A stretch of DNA of 64,000 nucleotides from Undibacterium sp049340185 (GTDB lineage: Bacteria > Pseudomonadota > Gammaproteobacteria > Burkholderiales > Burkholderiaceae_D). The position numbers were made by a program, and so were the translations under genes. Under the pieces are notes generated by a model. The model did not search any database. It was not told where the DNA came from and worked only from the letters and a program-made list of their open reading frames with translations. The stretch covers positions 496,001 through 560,000 of the forward strand of contig NZ_JBMPPC010000002.1 in the NCBI RefSeq assembly GCF_049340185.1, written 5' to 3'. Of this stretch, positions 26,588-36,312 are shown in pieces (position 1 is the stretch's first letter; every line of letters starts with the position of its first letter).

Positions 26588-27820
26588 TTAAAAATTCCCT
26601 AAAAACCACTCTTTCATACGCTGCCACACTGCTTTTGCAGAACCTTCTTGCCGTGTGACGATATGGCCGCGCATATACTGCTTCTTCGCTTCCAACAACA
26701 AACCTAAAACTGTCGCATAACGAGGGCTGCGAACGACATCAGCCAACTGTCCGGAATACACCGGCATACCCAAACGCGTGGGTTTCAAAAAGATGTCTTC
26801 TGCCATCTCAACCATGCCTGGCATGATCGCTGAACCACCGGTTAAAACGATACCGGATGACAGTACATCTTCATATCCGGATTCACGGACAACTTGATGG
26901 ACCAGCGCAAATAATTCTTCGACACGAGGTTCGATCACAGCAGCCAGTGCCTGACGGGATAAAGAACGTGGACCACGATCGCCAAGGCCGGGTACTTCGA
27001 GCGTATCGGACGGATCAGCCAATACCTGCTTCGCCACACCAAAACGAATTTTGATTTCTTCCGCTTCGGATGTCGGCGTCCGTAATGCCATCGCGATGTC
27101 ATTCGTGATCTGATCACCGGCAATTGGAATCACCGCGGTATGACGAATCGCACCTTCACTAAACACCGCTACGTCGGTAGTACCGCCACCGATATCGATC
27201 AGCACAACCCCAAGTTCTTTTTCATCTTTGGTCAATACCGCCTCAGCAGAAGCCATGGGTTGTAGTATCAGATCGGAGACCTCAAGGCCACAACGACGTA
27301 CGCATTTGACGATGTTCTGTACTGCAGAGACGGCGCCAGTAACGATATGCACCTTAACCTCGAGACGAATACCGCTCATACCTATCGGCTCGCGCACATC
27401 GTCCTGACTATCGACAATAAATTCTTGTGGCAAGGTATGCAGCAATTGCTGATCAGTAGGAATATTGACTGCCTTAGCCGTCTCGATCACGCGCGAAACA
27501 TCCGCAGCGGTGACCTCCTTATCCTTAATTGCCACCATACCGCTAGAATTGAAACTGCGGATATGGCTACCAGCAATGCCGGTATACACATGACGAATTT
27601 TGCAATCAGCCATCAGTTCAGCTTCTTCCAGAGCGCGCTGAATCGATTCGACGGTGGCTTCAATATTGACGACCACGCCTTTTTTCAGGCCTTTGGAATC
27701 ATGCTGACCCAGACCGATCACTTCATGACGACCATCGGGCATCACCTCGGCCACCACCGCAACAATTTTGGAGGTGCCAATATCAAGGCCGACTATCAGG
27801 TTTTTTGCATCTTTTGTCAT
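26588..27820 (-). CDS. ftsA: Cell division protein FtsA
   Basis: The product is 410 aa. It is an actin-like ATPase that anchors FtsZ to the membrane and recruits late division proteins. The N-terminal LIVGLDIGTSKIVAVVAEV is phosphate-binding loop 1. ELGVVLIDIGGGTTDVAVFSEGAIRHTAVIPIAG is phosphate 2, and GIVLTGGSAIMPGM is the adenosine motif. The C-terminal amphipathic helix WQRMKEWFLGNF is the membrane-targeting sequence. ATG 27820 is chosen from homologues. It is 4 nt after the ftsQ stop, so co-translated. Confidence 0.96.
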   Translation of the reverse strand: MTKDAKNLIVGLDIGTSKIVAVVAEVMPDGRHEVIGLGQHDSKGLKKGVVVNIEATVESIQRALEEAELMADCKIRHVYTGIAGSHIRSFNSSGMVAIKDKEVTAADVSRVIETAKAVNIPTDQQLLHTLPQEFIVDSQDDVREPIGMSGIRLEVKVHIVTGAVSAVQNIVKCVRRCGLEVSDLILQPMASAEAVLTKDEKELGVVLIDIGGGTTDVAVFSEGAIRHTAVIPIAGDQITNDIAMALRTPTSEAEEIKIRFGVAKQVLADPSDTLEVPGLGDRGPRSLSRQALAAVIEPRVEELFALVHQVVRESGYEDVLSSGIVLTGGSAIMPGMVEMAEDIFLKPTRLGMPVYSGQLADVVRSPRYATVLGLLLEAKKQYMRGHIVTRQEGSAKAVWQRMKEWFLGNF

Positions 27821-27824
27821 GTAC

Positions 27825-28604
27825 TTACTTTCGTTTAACCTTAAGCTTTGGATTAATTCCAAAGGCATTGTGACTGGATTTCAGCGCAAGGCCATTGGGA
27901 TAACGCATATCCACACTTTCAATACTGTCCTGCAAACTGGCGACTAACTGCGGGTACACCGTCAGCAAGCGATCAACCCGATTCTTTAAAGTCTGATCAT
28001 CCTGCAACCTGCCCAACTCCACCCTCATTCCGTTATTTAATTTCAGACTCCATGCATAACGGCTTGAATACTGCACGACCTCAGGTGCCAGACTAATATT
28101 GGCAAACCATTGCTTAAAGTCGAGATAGCGTGCCAGTACTTCTTTTTCACTACCTTCTGGTCCTGCAAACGCAATCAACTCAGCGTCTTCTTCCGCTTCA
28201 GCCAGATTGGCAGTAAACACATCGCCCTTGACTGACATCAAGCGACCATCTTCACCCCAGGTGCCGAGTGCCTGATGTTCTTCCAGTGTCACGATCAGTT
28301 TATTCGGCCATTCTCTCTGCACACTGGCTTTGCGTACCCAAGGTACCGATTCAAAAGCTGTCCTGACATTGTCCAGATTCGTCGTAAAAAAATTTCCTCG
28401 CATCTTTGGCAGTGCGGTATCTCGAATCGTGAACGCATTCACATGCCGCAAAGCTGCCTGTTCTACACCTTCAACCCTGATCACTTTCAGCGTGAACATA
28501 GGCCGCTGCACTACCCACCAGATACCGGACATCAGCAATGCAAGTATAAAAACACCGAACAAAGCATTCGCTGTTGCATTCATTGACCTGATGTCTTGCC
28601 ACAT
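27825..28604 (-). CDS. ftsQ: Cell division protein FtsQ
   Basis: The product is 259 aa. It is a bitopic inner membrane protein that links early and late division proteins through FtsB/FtsL. A short cytoplasmic N-terminus, one transmembrane helix (about 12-32, ALFGVFILALLMSGIWWVV) and a POTRA domain beginning FTLKVIRVEG are followed by the beta domain with REWPNKLIVTLEEHQALGTW. The C-terminal DMRYPNGLALK closes the family fold. It starts 3 nt after the ddl stop and stops 4 nt before ftsA. Confidence 0.94.
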   Translation of the reverse strand: MWQDIRSMNATANALFGVFILALLMSGIWWVVQRPMFTLKVIRVEGVEQAALRHVNAFTIRDTALPKMRGNFFTTNLDNVRTAFESVPWVRKASVQREWPNKLIVTLEEHQALGTWGEDGRLMSVKGDVFTANLAEAEEDAELIAFAGPEGSEKEVLARYLDFKQWFANISLAPEVVQYSSRYAWSLKLNNGMRVELGRLQDDQTLKNRVDRLLTVYPQLVASLQDSIESVDMRYPNGLALKSSHNAFGINPKLKVKRK

Positions 28605-28607
28605 AAC

Positions 28608-29582
28608 TTACTTATTACCTTCTTTACTGCCCTTGGACATTTTCAATCTTGCCGACCGCAAAATCGTGACGCATAAATCTTCATAACTCATCCCGACCGC
28701 ACGCGCAGCCATCGGCACCAGTGAGTGCCCCGTCATACCCGGTGAGGTATTAATTTCAATCAAAAATGGCTCGTTATCAAACTTACGCAATAACACATCA
28801 ACTCGTGCCCAGCCCTCACAATTTACGGCACGGTAAGCATCAACACACATCTCTTGTATTTTTGCCGTCAAGCCTGCGTCTAACGGAGCGGGACATAAAT
28901 ATTGCGTATCGTCGGTGAAATATTTGTTCTGATAATCGTAGTTACCATCCGGTGCAACGATCTCAATAATTGGTAAAGCATATGCGTGCTTACCCGTACC
29001 AAGAATCGCTACGGTCAGTTCGCGGCCCAAGATGAATTGTTCAGCCAATACTTCGTCATCGAACTGCGCTGCCAGTACATACGCTTCATGCATATCCGAA
29101 TAACCATTCACCTTAGTGATACCGATCGTCGACCCCTCATGTGGCGGTTTCAAAATCAAAGGCAGACTCAGGCGGTCAGGAACCAGGCGCAATTCAGTTT
29201 CGGCATTTAACACTTCATAAGCCGGGGTGGTTAATTGATGGTTCTGCCAGATTTTTTTTGTAAAAATCTTGTCCATTGCAATCGCCGATGCCATCACGCC
29301 ACTGCCTGTGTAGGGGATACCCAATTGTTCCAGCACACCTTGCAAACTACCGTCTTCGCCGAACCGACCGTGCAAGGCAATAAAGACGCGATCAAACTGC
29401 TGTTCAGCTAATTCCGCCAGACTACGTTCACCCGTATCGAACCCGTGTGCATCAACACCTTTGCTGCGCAGTGCTGCCAGCACACCAGTACCAGACATGA
29501 TAGATACCTCGCGCTCAGCGGAACGTCCGCCAAACAGCACGCCAACTTTACCCAATTCTTTTACATTCTCAATGTCATTCAT
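28608..29582 (-). CDS. ddl: D-alanine--D-alanine ligase
   Basis: The product is 324 aa. This ATP-grasp enzyme makes the D-Ala-D-Ala dipeptide for MurF. Seen are KVGVLFGGRSAEREVSIMSG at the start, LHGRFGEDGSLQGVLEQLGIPYTGSG, the ATP-binding LILKPPHEGSTIGI, and near the end RVDVLLRKFDNEPFLIEINTSPGMTGHSLVPMAA. ATG 29582 is chosen over a TTG 8 codons upstream, because homologues begin just before KVGVLFGG; no strong ribosome site is visible for either. It lies in the usual murC-ddl-ftsQ position. Confidence 0.95.
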   Translation of the reverse strand: MNDIENVKELGKVGVLFGGRSAEREVSIMSGTGVLAALRSKGVDAHGFDTGERSLAELAEQQFDRVFIALHGRFGEDGSLQGVLEQLGIPYTGSGVMASAIAMDKIFTKKIWQNHQLTTPAYEVLNAETELRLVPDRLSLPLILKPPHEGSTIGITKVNGYSDMHEAYVLAAQFDDEVLAEQFILGRELTVAILGTGKHAYALPIIEIVAPDGNYDYQNKYFTDDTQYLCPAPLDAGLTAKIQEMCVDAYRAVNCEGWARVDVLLRKFDNEPFLIEINTSPGMTGHSLVPMAARAVGMSYEDLCVTILRSARLKMSKGSKEGNK

Positions 29583-29727
29583 GACGGCATCTCTGCTTAA
29601 GTTCAATATGTAGATTCAATGTTTTTACATGACCTGCTATTACTATTTTCTTGCCTGTTTTTATCCTGCCTGCACCCTGCGCATGTTGATGTTAATTTTG
29701 ATTCGAATTTGGTTCTGATTTTTTACC

Positions 29728-31134
29728 TTACTTGTCACTGGCATTAGCCAGCTTGGCCGGCACAGCACTGATCGAGCCAGCGCCCATGACGATCAACACG
29801 TCACCATCTTTTAGTACATGCAAAATATTATCCGGCATGTCTTGTATCGCCTCGACAAAAACAGGTTCTACTTTGCCTGTGACACGCAAGGCTCTTGCCA
29901 GAGCACGGCCGTCGGCAGCGACAACAGGTGCTTCGCCTGCGGCATACACTTCGGCCAGAACAACCGCATCGGCAGTTGAAATAACCTTGACGAAGTCCTC
30001 AAACAAATCACGGGTACGAGTATATCGATGCGGCTGAAACGCCAGTACCAGACGGCGACCAGGGTAGGCGCCGCGAGCAGCTGCCAGTGTTGCCGCCATC
30101 TCTACCGGATGGTGTCCATAGTCATCGACTAACGCAAAGCTACCTGCGGATTTACCATCGGCGTCAGCTAAGTTAATCTCGCCATAGCGCGTGAAGCGAC
30201 GGCCAACACCATGAAATTCACTCAATGCTTTTTGAGTTGCCTCATCTGCCACACCGACCTCACGTGCAATCGCAATCGCTGCACAAGCATTTTGTACATT
30301 GTGCATACCGGGTTGATTCAGGCTGACCTGCATTGCTTCATAACCGTCCTGAATTACCGTGAACTGCATCACACCACCGACGGCTTTTGCATCAACGGCG
30401 CGGATATCGGCTTCTTCATGAAAACCATAAGTCACGATAGGCTTAGAAATAAACGGCATGATTTCACGTACATGCACATCGTCGAGACATAACACCGCGA
30501 CGCCATAAAACGGCAGCCGTTGTGTGAATTCAATAAACGCTTGTTTCAATTTACCGAAATCATGCTCATACGTTTCCATATGATCAGCATCAATATTGGT
30601 AATGACCTCAATCACCGGTAACAAATTCAAAAACGATGCGTCGGATTCATCAGCTTCCGCGACAATGAAATCACCGCTACCAAGTTTGGCATTAGCGCCA
30701 GCACTATTCAAACGGCCACCGATCACGTAGGTAGGATCGAAACCACCTTCGGCCAAAATACTGGCAACCAGACTAGTAGTCGTTGTCTTGCCATGGGTAC
30801 CTGCAATTGCGATGCCACTTTTCAGGCGCATCAACTCTGCCAGCATCACTGCACGCGGAACGATAGGTATATGTTTTTCGCGGGCAGCGATAACTTCCGG
30901 GTTATCTGCTTTGACGGCGGTAGAAGTAACGATCGCATCGGCACCGGCGATATTGTCAGCGGCATGGCCGAGCATGACCTTAGCACCTAGATTTGCCAAT
31001 CGCTGTGATGCTGCGTTAGTTCCCAGGTCAGATCCGGAAATCGTATATCCCAGATTCAGCAACACCTCTGCGATACCACTCATCCCGGAGCCGCCAATGC
31101 CGACGAAGTGAATATGTTTAACTTTATGTTTCAT
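29728..31134 (-). CDS. murC: UDP-N-acetylmuramate--L-alanine ligase
   Basis: The product is 468 aa. It adds L-alanine to UDP-MurNAc, the first amino-acid step of peptidoglycan precursor synthesis. N-terminal HFVGIGGSGMSGIAEVLLNLGYTISGSD, the ATP loop GTHGKTTTTSLVASIL, EADESDASFL and DDYGHHPVEMAATLAAARG are Mur ligase signatures. It is 35 nt after murG. A 145-nt spacer without a recognisable signal separates it from ddl. Confidence 0.96.
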   Translation of the reverse strand: MKHKVKHIHFVGIGGSGMSGIAEVLLNLGYTISGSDLGTNAASQRLANLGAKVMLGHAADNIAGADAIVTSTAVKADNPEVIAAREKHIPIVPRAVMLAELMRLKSGIAIAGTHGKTTTTSLVASILAEGGFDPTYVIGGRLNSAGANAKLGSGDFIVAEADESDASFLNLLPVIEVITNIDADHMETYEHDFGKLKQAFIEFTQRLPFYGVAVLCLDDVHVREIMPFISKPIVTYGFHEEADIRAVDAKAVGGVMQFTVIQDGYEAMQVSLNQPGMHNVQNACAAIAIAREVGVADEATQKALSEFHGVGRRFTRYGEINLADADGKSAGSFALVDDYGHHPVEMAATLAAARGAYPGRRLVLAFQPHRYTRTRDLFEDFVKVISTADAVVLAEVYAAGEAPVVAADGRALARALRVTGKVEPVFVEAIQDMPDNILHVLKDGDVLIVMGAGSISAVPAKLANASDK

Positions 31135-31169
31135 AGCTTATGTTTTATAGGTCGATCGCATCTAGCTTA

Positions 31170-32264
31170 CTAACTGGCTAACTCGTTAGCACAAGCCAGT
31201 TGTTCTAATACTTGTGCAATAGTGTCGTTGGCTTGCCGCTGCCCTAAGGCATATGCAGTTTCAGCCATGGACAAGCATTGCGCTCTGCTCATGCTCTGTA
31301 GTTTTGCTGCCAGAGTTACTGCACTTAATTCGCTTTGGGGCAAATAAATAGCGGCCTTCTGTTCCGCCATCCATTGCGCATTATCTTTTTGATGTGAAGT
31401 ACTTGATGCGACAAAAGGCACCAGAATACTTGCCACGCCTGCGGCGGTCAGTTCAGACACCGTGATTGCACCGGCACGGCAAATCACCAGATCCGCCTCA
31501 GCATAGCGACGCGGCATATCATCAATAAAATCCAGCACTTCCGCTACAACGTTCTCAGTCGCATAACGTGTACGCAAAGCATCAATATGTTTTTTTCCGG
31601 ATTGGTGCGTCACTTGCGGCCTGTCCTGTTCAGGAATCAACGCCAATGCAGCGGGTACGCTATCGTTCAAGGCCTGCGCGCCAAGACTACCGCCAACAAT
31701 TAATATTTTTAAAGCGCCACTTCTGTTTGCATAACGTTGTGCTGGTGCGGCCAGTGCGCATATTTCTTTGCGAATCGGATTGCCCGTGACCTGAATTTTT
31801 TTATCTTGCGCGAGATCACTGGAAGGCAGACCAAACAAGACACGCTTTGAAATCGGACGCAATAATTTGTTCGACAACAGTAAAGCAGCATCGGCGTTCA
31901 TCAGCACAACAGGTTTGCCACACAACGCCGCCATCACTCCGCCAGGCACCGTGACATAACCACCCATGCCAAGTACGACATCTGGTTGACGCTTTCTTAC
32001 AATACGCATGCATGTAAAAAAACTGGCAAGCAGTTTCAGTCCACCCGTCAGGCTATGCAGCAGTCCTTTTCCACGCATACCTGAGAAAGCAATCGTATCC
32101 ATCGTCACACCGTGCTTAGGCACAATCTGGTTTTCCATCCCCGTAGTGGTGCCAAGCCAGGACACTTGCCAGCCACGCGCCTGCATCGTTTCGGCAATGG
32201 CCAGACCGGGGAAAATATGACCGCCGGTTCCTGCGGCCATAATTAATAATTTCTTTGCACTCAT
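31170..32264 (-). CDS. murG: UDP-GlcNAc:lipid I N-acetylglucosaminyltransferase
   Basis: The product is 364 aa. This peripheral membrane GT-B transferase converts lipid I to lipid II at the inner leaflet. The N-terminal G-loop is AAGTGGHIFPGLAIAETM. The second G-loop LIVGGSLGAQALND and the UDP-GlcNAc region DLVICRAGAITVSELTAAGVASILVPF are typical. The ATG overlaps the ftsW stop by 4 nt (ATGA). Confidence 0.96.
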   Translation of the reverse strand: MSAKKLLIMAAGTGGHIFPGLAIAETMQARGWQVSWLGTTTGMENQIVPKHGVTMDTIAFSGMRGKGLLHSLTGGLKLLASFFTCMRIVRKRQPDVVLGMGGYVTVPGGVMAALCGKPVVLMNADAALLLSNKLLRPISKRVLFGLPSSDLAQDKKIQVTGNPIRKEICALAAPAQRYANRSGALKILIVGGSLGAQALNDSVPAALALIPEQDRPQVTHQSGKKHIDALRTRYATENVVAEVLDFIDDMPRRYAEADLVICRAGAITVSELTAAGVASILVPFVASSTSHQKDNAQWMAEQKAAIYLPQSELSAVTLAAKLQSMSRAQCLSMAETAYALGQRQANDTIAQVLEQLACANELAS

Positions 32265-33493
32265 ATGCGTCCCCCACGCATCAGGACACGGTTTTCATAA
32301 TCAATTCGCAGTAAAATCGCCAGACCGACACAGTTAATCAGGACACCGGAACCGCCGTAGCTCATCAATGGCAAGGTCAGGCCTTTTGTGGGCAGCAAAC
32401 CCAAATTCACACCCATATTGATAAAAGCCTGAACACCGATCCAGATACCAATACCTTTCGCAGTTAAGCCTGCAAAAGTTAAGTCAAGAGCAATCGCCTG
32501 GCGACCAATTTCAAACGCGCGTTTCAGAATCCAGTAAAACAACAGAACTACTGTCAGAACACCGACAAAACCCAACTCTTCGCCAATCACGGCAAGTAAA
32601 AAATCGGTATGTGCTTCCGGCAAATAATGCAATTTCTCGACACTCGCACCAAGGCCAACGCCAAACAATTCGCCACGGCCAAATGCAATCAGAGAATGCG
32701 TCAACTGATACGCCTTACCCAGCGCATGGTCATCATCAAATGGGCTGAGATAGGCAAAAATCCTCTCACGACGCCACGGTGACAACATAATCACCATACT
32801 AAAAATTCCCACCAGGGTCGCTGCAATACCACCAAACCAAATACCATTGATGCCGCCCAAAAACAAAATGCCCATGGCGACACAAACGATCACACCAAAC
32901 GCCCCAAGATCCGGCTCCAGTAACAGTAGCAAGCCCACCACCCCAACTGCCGCCGCCATCGGCAAAAATCCTTTGGTCAGCTTATGCATGTATTCCTGTT
33001 TGCGAACCGTGTAATCTGCAGCGTACAAAACGACAAAAAGCTTCATCAATTCCGATGGTTGCAAATTAAATACTTTGAAAGACAACCAGCGTTTGGCACC
33101 ATTTACACCTTTACCGAGTCCCGGAATCAAGACGGCAATTAGCAAAATCAAGGTCGCTACAAATAGATATGGCGCGATTTTTTGCCAGGTTGAGATACGG
33201 ATCCTGAATACAAATAATCCAGCGATCAGAGACACGACAACAAACATCGCCTGGCGCATCAGGAAATGGGTGTTTTTGTAATTCGCATATTTAGGTGAAT
33301 CCGGCAGTGAGATCGATGCGGAATACACCATGACCATACCGAACACCATCAGAATCAAAGTAACCCACACCAGGGGCTGATCGTATTCCATCATCGTCGA
33401 GCGTTTCGCCAAATGTGACGCAGCAACTGGCTCTGCCGAAAATGGCAACCACCTACTTGACGATGCTGCGAGTGACAGAATGGCTTGCTTCAT
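32261..33493 (-). CDS. ftsW: SEDS-family peptidoglycan glycosyltransferase FtsW
   Basis: The product is 410 aa with about ten transmembrane segments. It is the septal glycan polymerase partnered with FtsI. SEDS signatures are WLSFKVFNLQPSELMKLF, LLLEPDLGAFGVI and TDFLLAVIGEELGFVG, and MNLGLLPTKGLTLPLMSYGGSG is the C-terminal block. The start ATG shares one base with the murD stop (TGATG). An in-frame MMEYDQPLVW at residue 34 is a possible alternative start that resembles many homologues better, but the coupling favours the longer form. Confidence 0.95.
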   Translation of the reverse strand: MKQAILSLAASSSRWLPFSAEPVAASHLAKRSTMMEYDQPLVWVTLILMVFGMVMVYSASISLPDSPKYANYKNTHFLMRQAMFVVVSLIAGLFVFRIRISTWQKIAPYLFVATLILLIAVLIPGLGKGVNGAKRWLSFKVFNLQPSELMKLFVVLYAADYTVRKQEYMHKLTKGFLPMAAAVGVVGLLLLLEPDLGAFGVIVCVAMGILFLGGINGIWFGGIAATLVGIFSMVIMLSPWRRERIFAYLSPFDDDHALGKAYQLTHSLIAFGRGELFGVGLGASVEKLHYLPEAHTDFLLAVIGEELGFVGVLTVVLLFYWILKRAFEIGRQAIALDLTFAGLTAKGIGIWIGVQAFINMGVNLGLLPTKGLTLPLMSYGGSGVLINCVGLAILLRIDYENRVLMRGGRI

Positions 33494-35046
33494 CAGAACA
33501 CCTCACCGCTGGAGAGGCCGATTTCTTTCACGGCGTCCACGAAAACCTGTGCGCGATGCCCATAGTTACGGAACATATCCAAACTAGCGCAGGCAGGTGA
33601 CAGCAAGACGACATCGCCTTCATTTGCCAGCGCAGCCGCTGCCTGCACAGCCGATTCCAGCGTTGCATGATCGGTGACTACATCCTGCGTCAATTCACTA
33701 TTGAACTGAATTGCCTGACGAATTGCCTGCGCATCTTTGCCTATCAGTAAAACGGCTTTAGCAAACTGCGTAATCTGAGAGGCCAAAGGAGAAAAATCTT
33801 GTCCTTTACCGTCACCTCCGGCGATCAGAATGATGCGCTTATTGAAGTCCGTTCCTGCACTGAGCTCCTGGCCCAATCCTTTCAGGGCTGCGACTGTCGC
33901 GCCTACATTCGTCCCTTTGCTATCATCGACATAGGTAACGCCAGCAATTGTCGCCACGACTTCGACACGATGCGGTTCGCCTTGATATTCACGCACGCCG
34001 TGGAGCAAAGGCGCGAACGATAAACCAATCGCCCGGCAGAGCGCCAATGCGGCAAGGACGTTACAGGCATTGTGTTGTCCACGAATTTTTAATGCATCGA
34101 CCGGCATCAGGCGCGCAATCGTGAAGGGGATTTCTTCAACTTCTTTTTTCTTGCGACGACCTGTTACAGGTGCGACGTCCTCGCTGGCAACTGCTGCAGC
34201 GAGCCAGGTCATGCCATGCTCGCTCAGCAAACCCAGATCGTTTGCATGTTCTGGAGCAGAAATACCAAAACTAATCACATTGGTATCTGGACGCGCCATC
34301 GCCATTACCAGAGCATCGTCACGGTTCAGCACCTGTACCGCCTGCGTGCCAAAAATGCGCGCTTTGTCCGCACAGTATGCAGCCAGATCGCCATGCCAAT
34401 CCAGATGATCCTGCGTGATATTCAATACCGTCGCAACATCTGGCTCAAGACTAAAAGTCGTATGTAACTGAAAACTGGACAATTCGAGCACCCAGACCTG
34501 CGGCAACTCACCGCACTCCAGACCTTCATGTGATAAGGCTTCGCGCTCTAATTCTTCACGCAATACATCGAGTACAGCCGGACTGATATTACCGGCAACT
34601 TTAGTAGACAGGCCAGCACGTTCACACAGTAAGCCCACCAGGCTGGTTACTGTAGTTTTGCCATTTGTACCTGTGATCGCAATGATTTTCGGGGAGTAAT
34701 CACGCTCGGCTTTTAAGTCCGCTAAGGCTTGCGCGAATAGCTCAATCTCACCCCACACCGGAATATTTTTTTGCTTGGCCTCTGGTAACAAATTTGCTAT
34801 TTCACGCAGAGGTGATAAACCTGGGCTAACGGCAATCGCATCAATTCCATCTAGCAAGGTCAGCGCAAATTCGCCACTGACAAATTCAATCTCAGGCGAC
34901 AAAGCATTGAGTATTTCGAGACGATCCGGCTTAGCGCGGGTATCGGCAATACGCAAACGGGCACCGCAACGCAATAACCATTGCGCCATGGCCAGGCCGC
35001 TCTCGCCCAGACCTAATACCAATACGTTTTTGCCAGAAAAATTCAT
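33493..35046 (-). CDS. murD: UDP-N-acetylmuramoyl-L-alanine--D-glutamate ligase
   Basis: The product is 517 aa, longer than the 440 aa of E. coli. It adds D-glutamate to UDP-MurNAc-L-Ala. N-terminal GKNVLVLGLGESGLAMAQWLLRCGARL, the ATP loop GTNGKTTVTSLVGLL, NITQDHLDWHG and HRVEVVATIAGVTYVDDSKGTNVGATVAAL are clear. A charged insert (TGRRKKKEVEEIP) in the central domain accounts for some of the extra length and is common in Burkholderiales (from memory). The frame is open 61 codons further upstream, but ATG 35046 is the homologous start. A 95-nt spacer separates it from mraY. Confidence 0.95.
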   Translation of the reverse strand: MNFSGKNVLVLGLGESGLAMAQWLLRCGARLRIADTRAKPDRLEILNALSPEIEFVSGEFALTLLDGIDAIAVSPGLSPLREIANLLPEAKQKNIPVWGEIELFAQALADLKAERDYSPKIIAITGTNGKTTVTSLVGLLCERAGLSTKVAGNISPAVLDVLREELEREALSHEGLECGELPQVWVLELSSFQLHTTFSLEPDVATVLNITQDHLDWHGDLAAYCADKARIFGTQAVQVLNRDDALVMAMARPDTNVISFGISAPEHANDLGLLSEHGMTWLAAAVASEDVAPVTGRRKKKEVEEIPFTIARLMPVDALKIRGQHNACNVLAALALCRAIGLSFAPLLHGVREYQGEPHRVEVVATIAGVTYVDDSKGTNVGATVAALKGLGQELSAGTDFNKRIILIAGGDGKGQDFSPLASQITQFAKAVLLIGKDAQAIRQAIQFNSELTQDVVTDHATLESAVQAAAALANEGDVVLLSPACASLDMFRNYGHRAQVFVDAVKEIGLSSGEVF

Positions 35047-35141
35047 AGTGCTCTTTTTAATTATGTCGCTAATTTTGCTTCTATTTTTTACTAATTCTGT
35101 TGCTTCATGATGAGCCGGATCAGTTACTGTTTCAGCAAAGG

Positions 35142-36311
35142 CTAACGCAGCTTGAGCGAAGACAAACCGACCAGGACCAACATCATCGAAATAATCCAGA
35201 AACGCACAACAACCTGCGTTTCTTTCCAACCTTTTTGTTCAAAATGGTGATGCAGGGGCGCCATCAAAAACAATCTGCGACCAACACCGTAGCGCTTCTT
35301 GGTAAATTTAAAGTAGCCGACTTGCAAAATAATCGATACGGTTTCCACCACGAAAATACCGCCCATAATGAACAGAACAATTTCCTGACGGACGATCACC
35401 GCCACCGTGCCGAGTGCACCACCCAGTGCCAACGCACCGACATCGCCCATAAAGACCTGTGCAGGATGGGCATTGAACCAAAGGAAAGCCAGACCGGCAC
35501 CTGCCATGGCACCACAGAAAATCAATAGTTCACCAGCACCCGGTATATGCGGTATCAGCAGGTATTTAGCGTAGCCAACATTACCCGTCAGATACGCAAA
35601 TAAGCCCAGTGCAGAGCCGACCATAATCGTCGGCATGATCGCCAGACCATCAAGACCATCGGTAAAGTTCACGGCATTACTGGTTCCCACAATGACACAG
35701 TAAGTCAGTCCGATAAAACCCCAGACACCCAATGGATAGCTGATGGATTTAAAGAACGGCACGATCAGATCGGCTTTCGGTGGCAGATCCATACTGAAAC
35801 CGGATTGCACCCAGGCGATAAATAATTCCAGCACCTTCGTATTCGACGGAGCTGACACGGTAAATGCGAGATAAAAGGCGGCAATAATCCCGATCACTGA
35901 TTGCCAGAAATATTTCTCTCTGGAGCGCATTCCTTCCGGATCTTTATAAACCACTTTGCGGTAGTCATCCGCCCAACCAATTGCGCCAAATCCCAGAGTC
36001 ACGATCAAGACAATCCATACAAAGCGATTACTCAGATCGGCCCATAACAAAGTCGAGATACCGATAGAAATCAAGATCAGTACACCGCCCATCGTCGGTG
36101 TACCCGATTTAACCAGATGTGTTTGCGGGCCATCGGTGCGCACGGCCTGTCCAACCTTCAGGCGGGTCAGCATGCGAATCACCGCAGGGCCTGCAAAAAT
36201 ACCGATAGAGATCGCCGTCAAGGTTGCGAACACCGCGCGAAACGTAATAAATCCAAAGACCCGCAAGAGGCCGAGATCTTGTTTGAAAAATTGTGCTAAC
36301 CAAAGCAACAT
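35142..36311 (-). CDS. mraY: Phospho-N-acetylmuramoyl-pentapeptide transferase
   Basis: The product is 389 aa with ten predicted membrane helices. It transfers phospho-MurNAc-pentapeptide to undecaprenyl phosphate to make lipid I. The catalytic Asp pair is in GAIGWADDYRK, a further active-site Asp in NAVNFTDGLDGLA, and the cytoplasmic histidine loop in MAPLHHHFEQKGWKE. It starts 1 nt after the murF stop codon. Confidence 0.97.
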   Translation of the reverse strand: MLLWLAQFFKQDLGLLRVFGFITFRAVFATLTAISIGIFAGPAVIRMLTRLKVGQAVRTDGPQTHLVKSGTPTMGGVLILISIGISTLLWADLSNRFVWIVLIVTLGFGAIGWADDYRKVVYKDPEGMRSREKYFWQSVIGIIAAFYLAFTVSAPSNTKVLELFIAWVQSGFSMDLPPKADLIVPFFKSISYPLGVWGFIGLTYCVIVGTSNAVNFTDGLDGLAIMPTIMVGSALGLFAYLTGNVGYAKYLLIPHIPGAGELLIFCGAMAGAGLAFLWFNAHPAQVFMGDVGALALGGALGTVAVIVRQEIVLFIMGGIFVVETVSIILQVGYFKFTKKRYGVGRRLFLMAPLHHHFEQKGWKETQVVVRFWIISMMLVLVGLSSLKLR

Positions 36312-36312
36312 G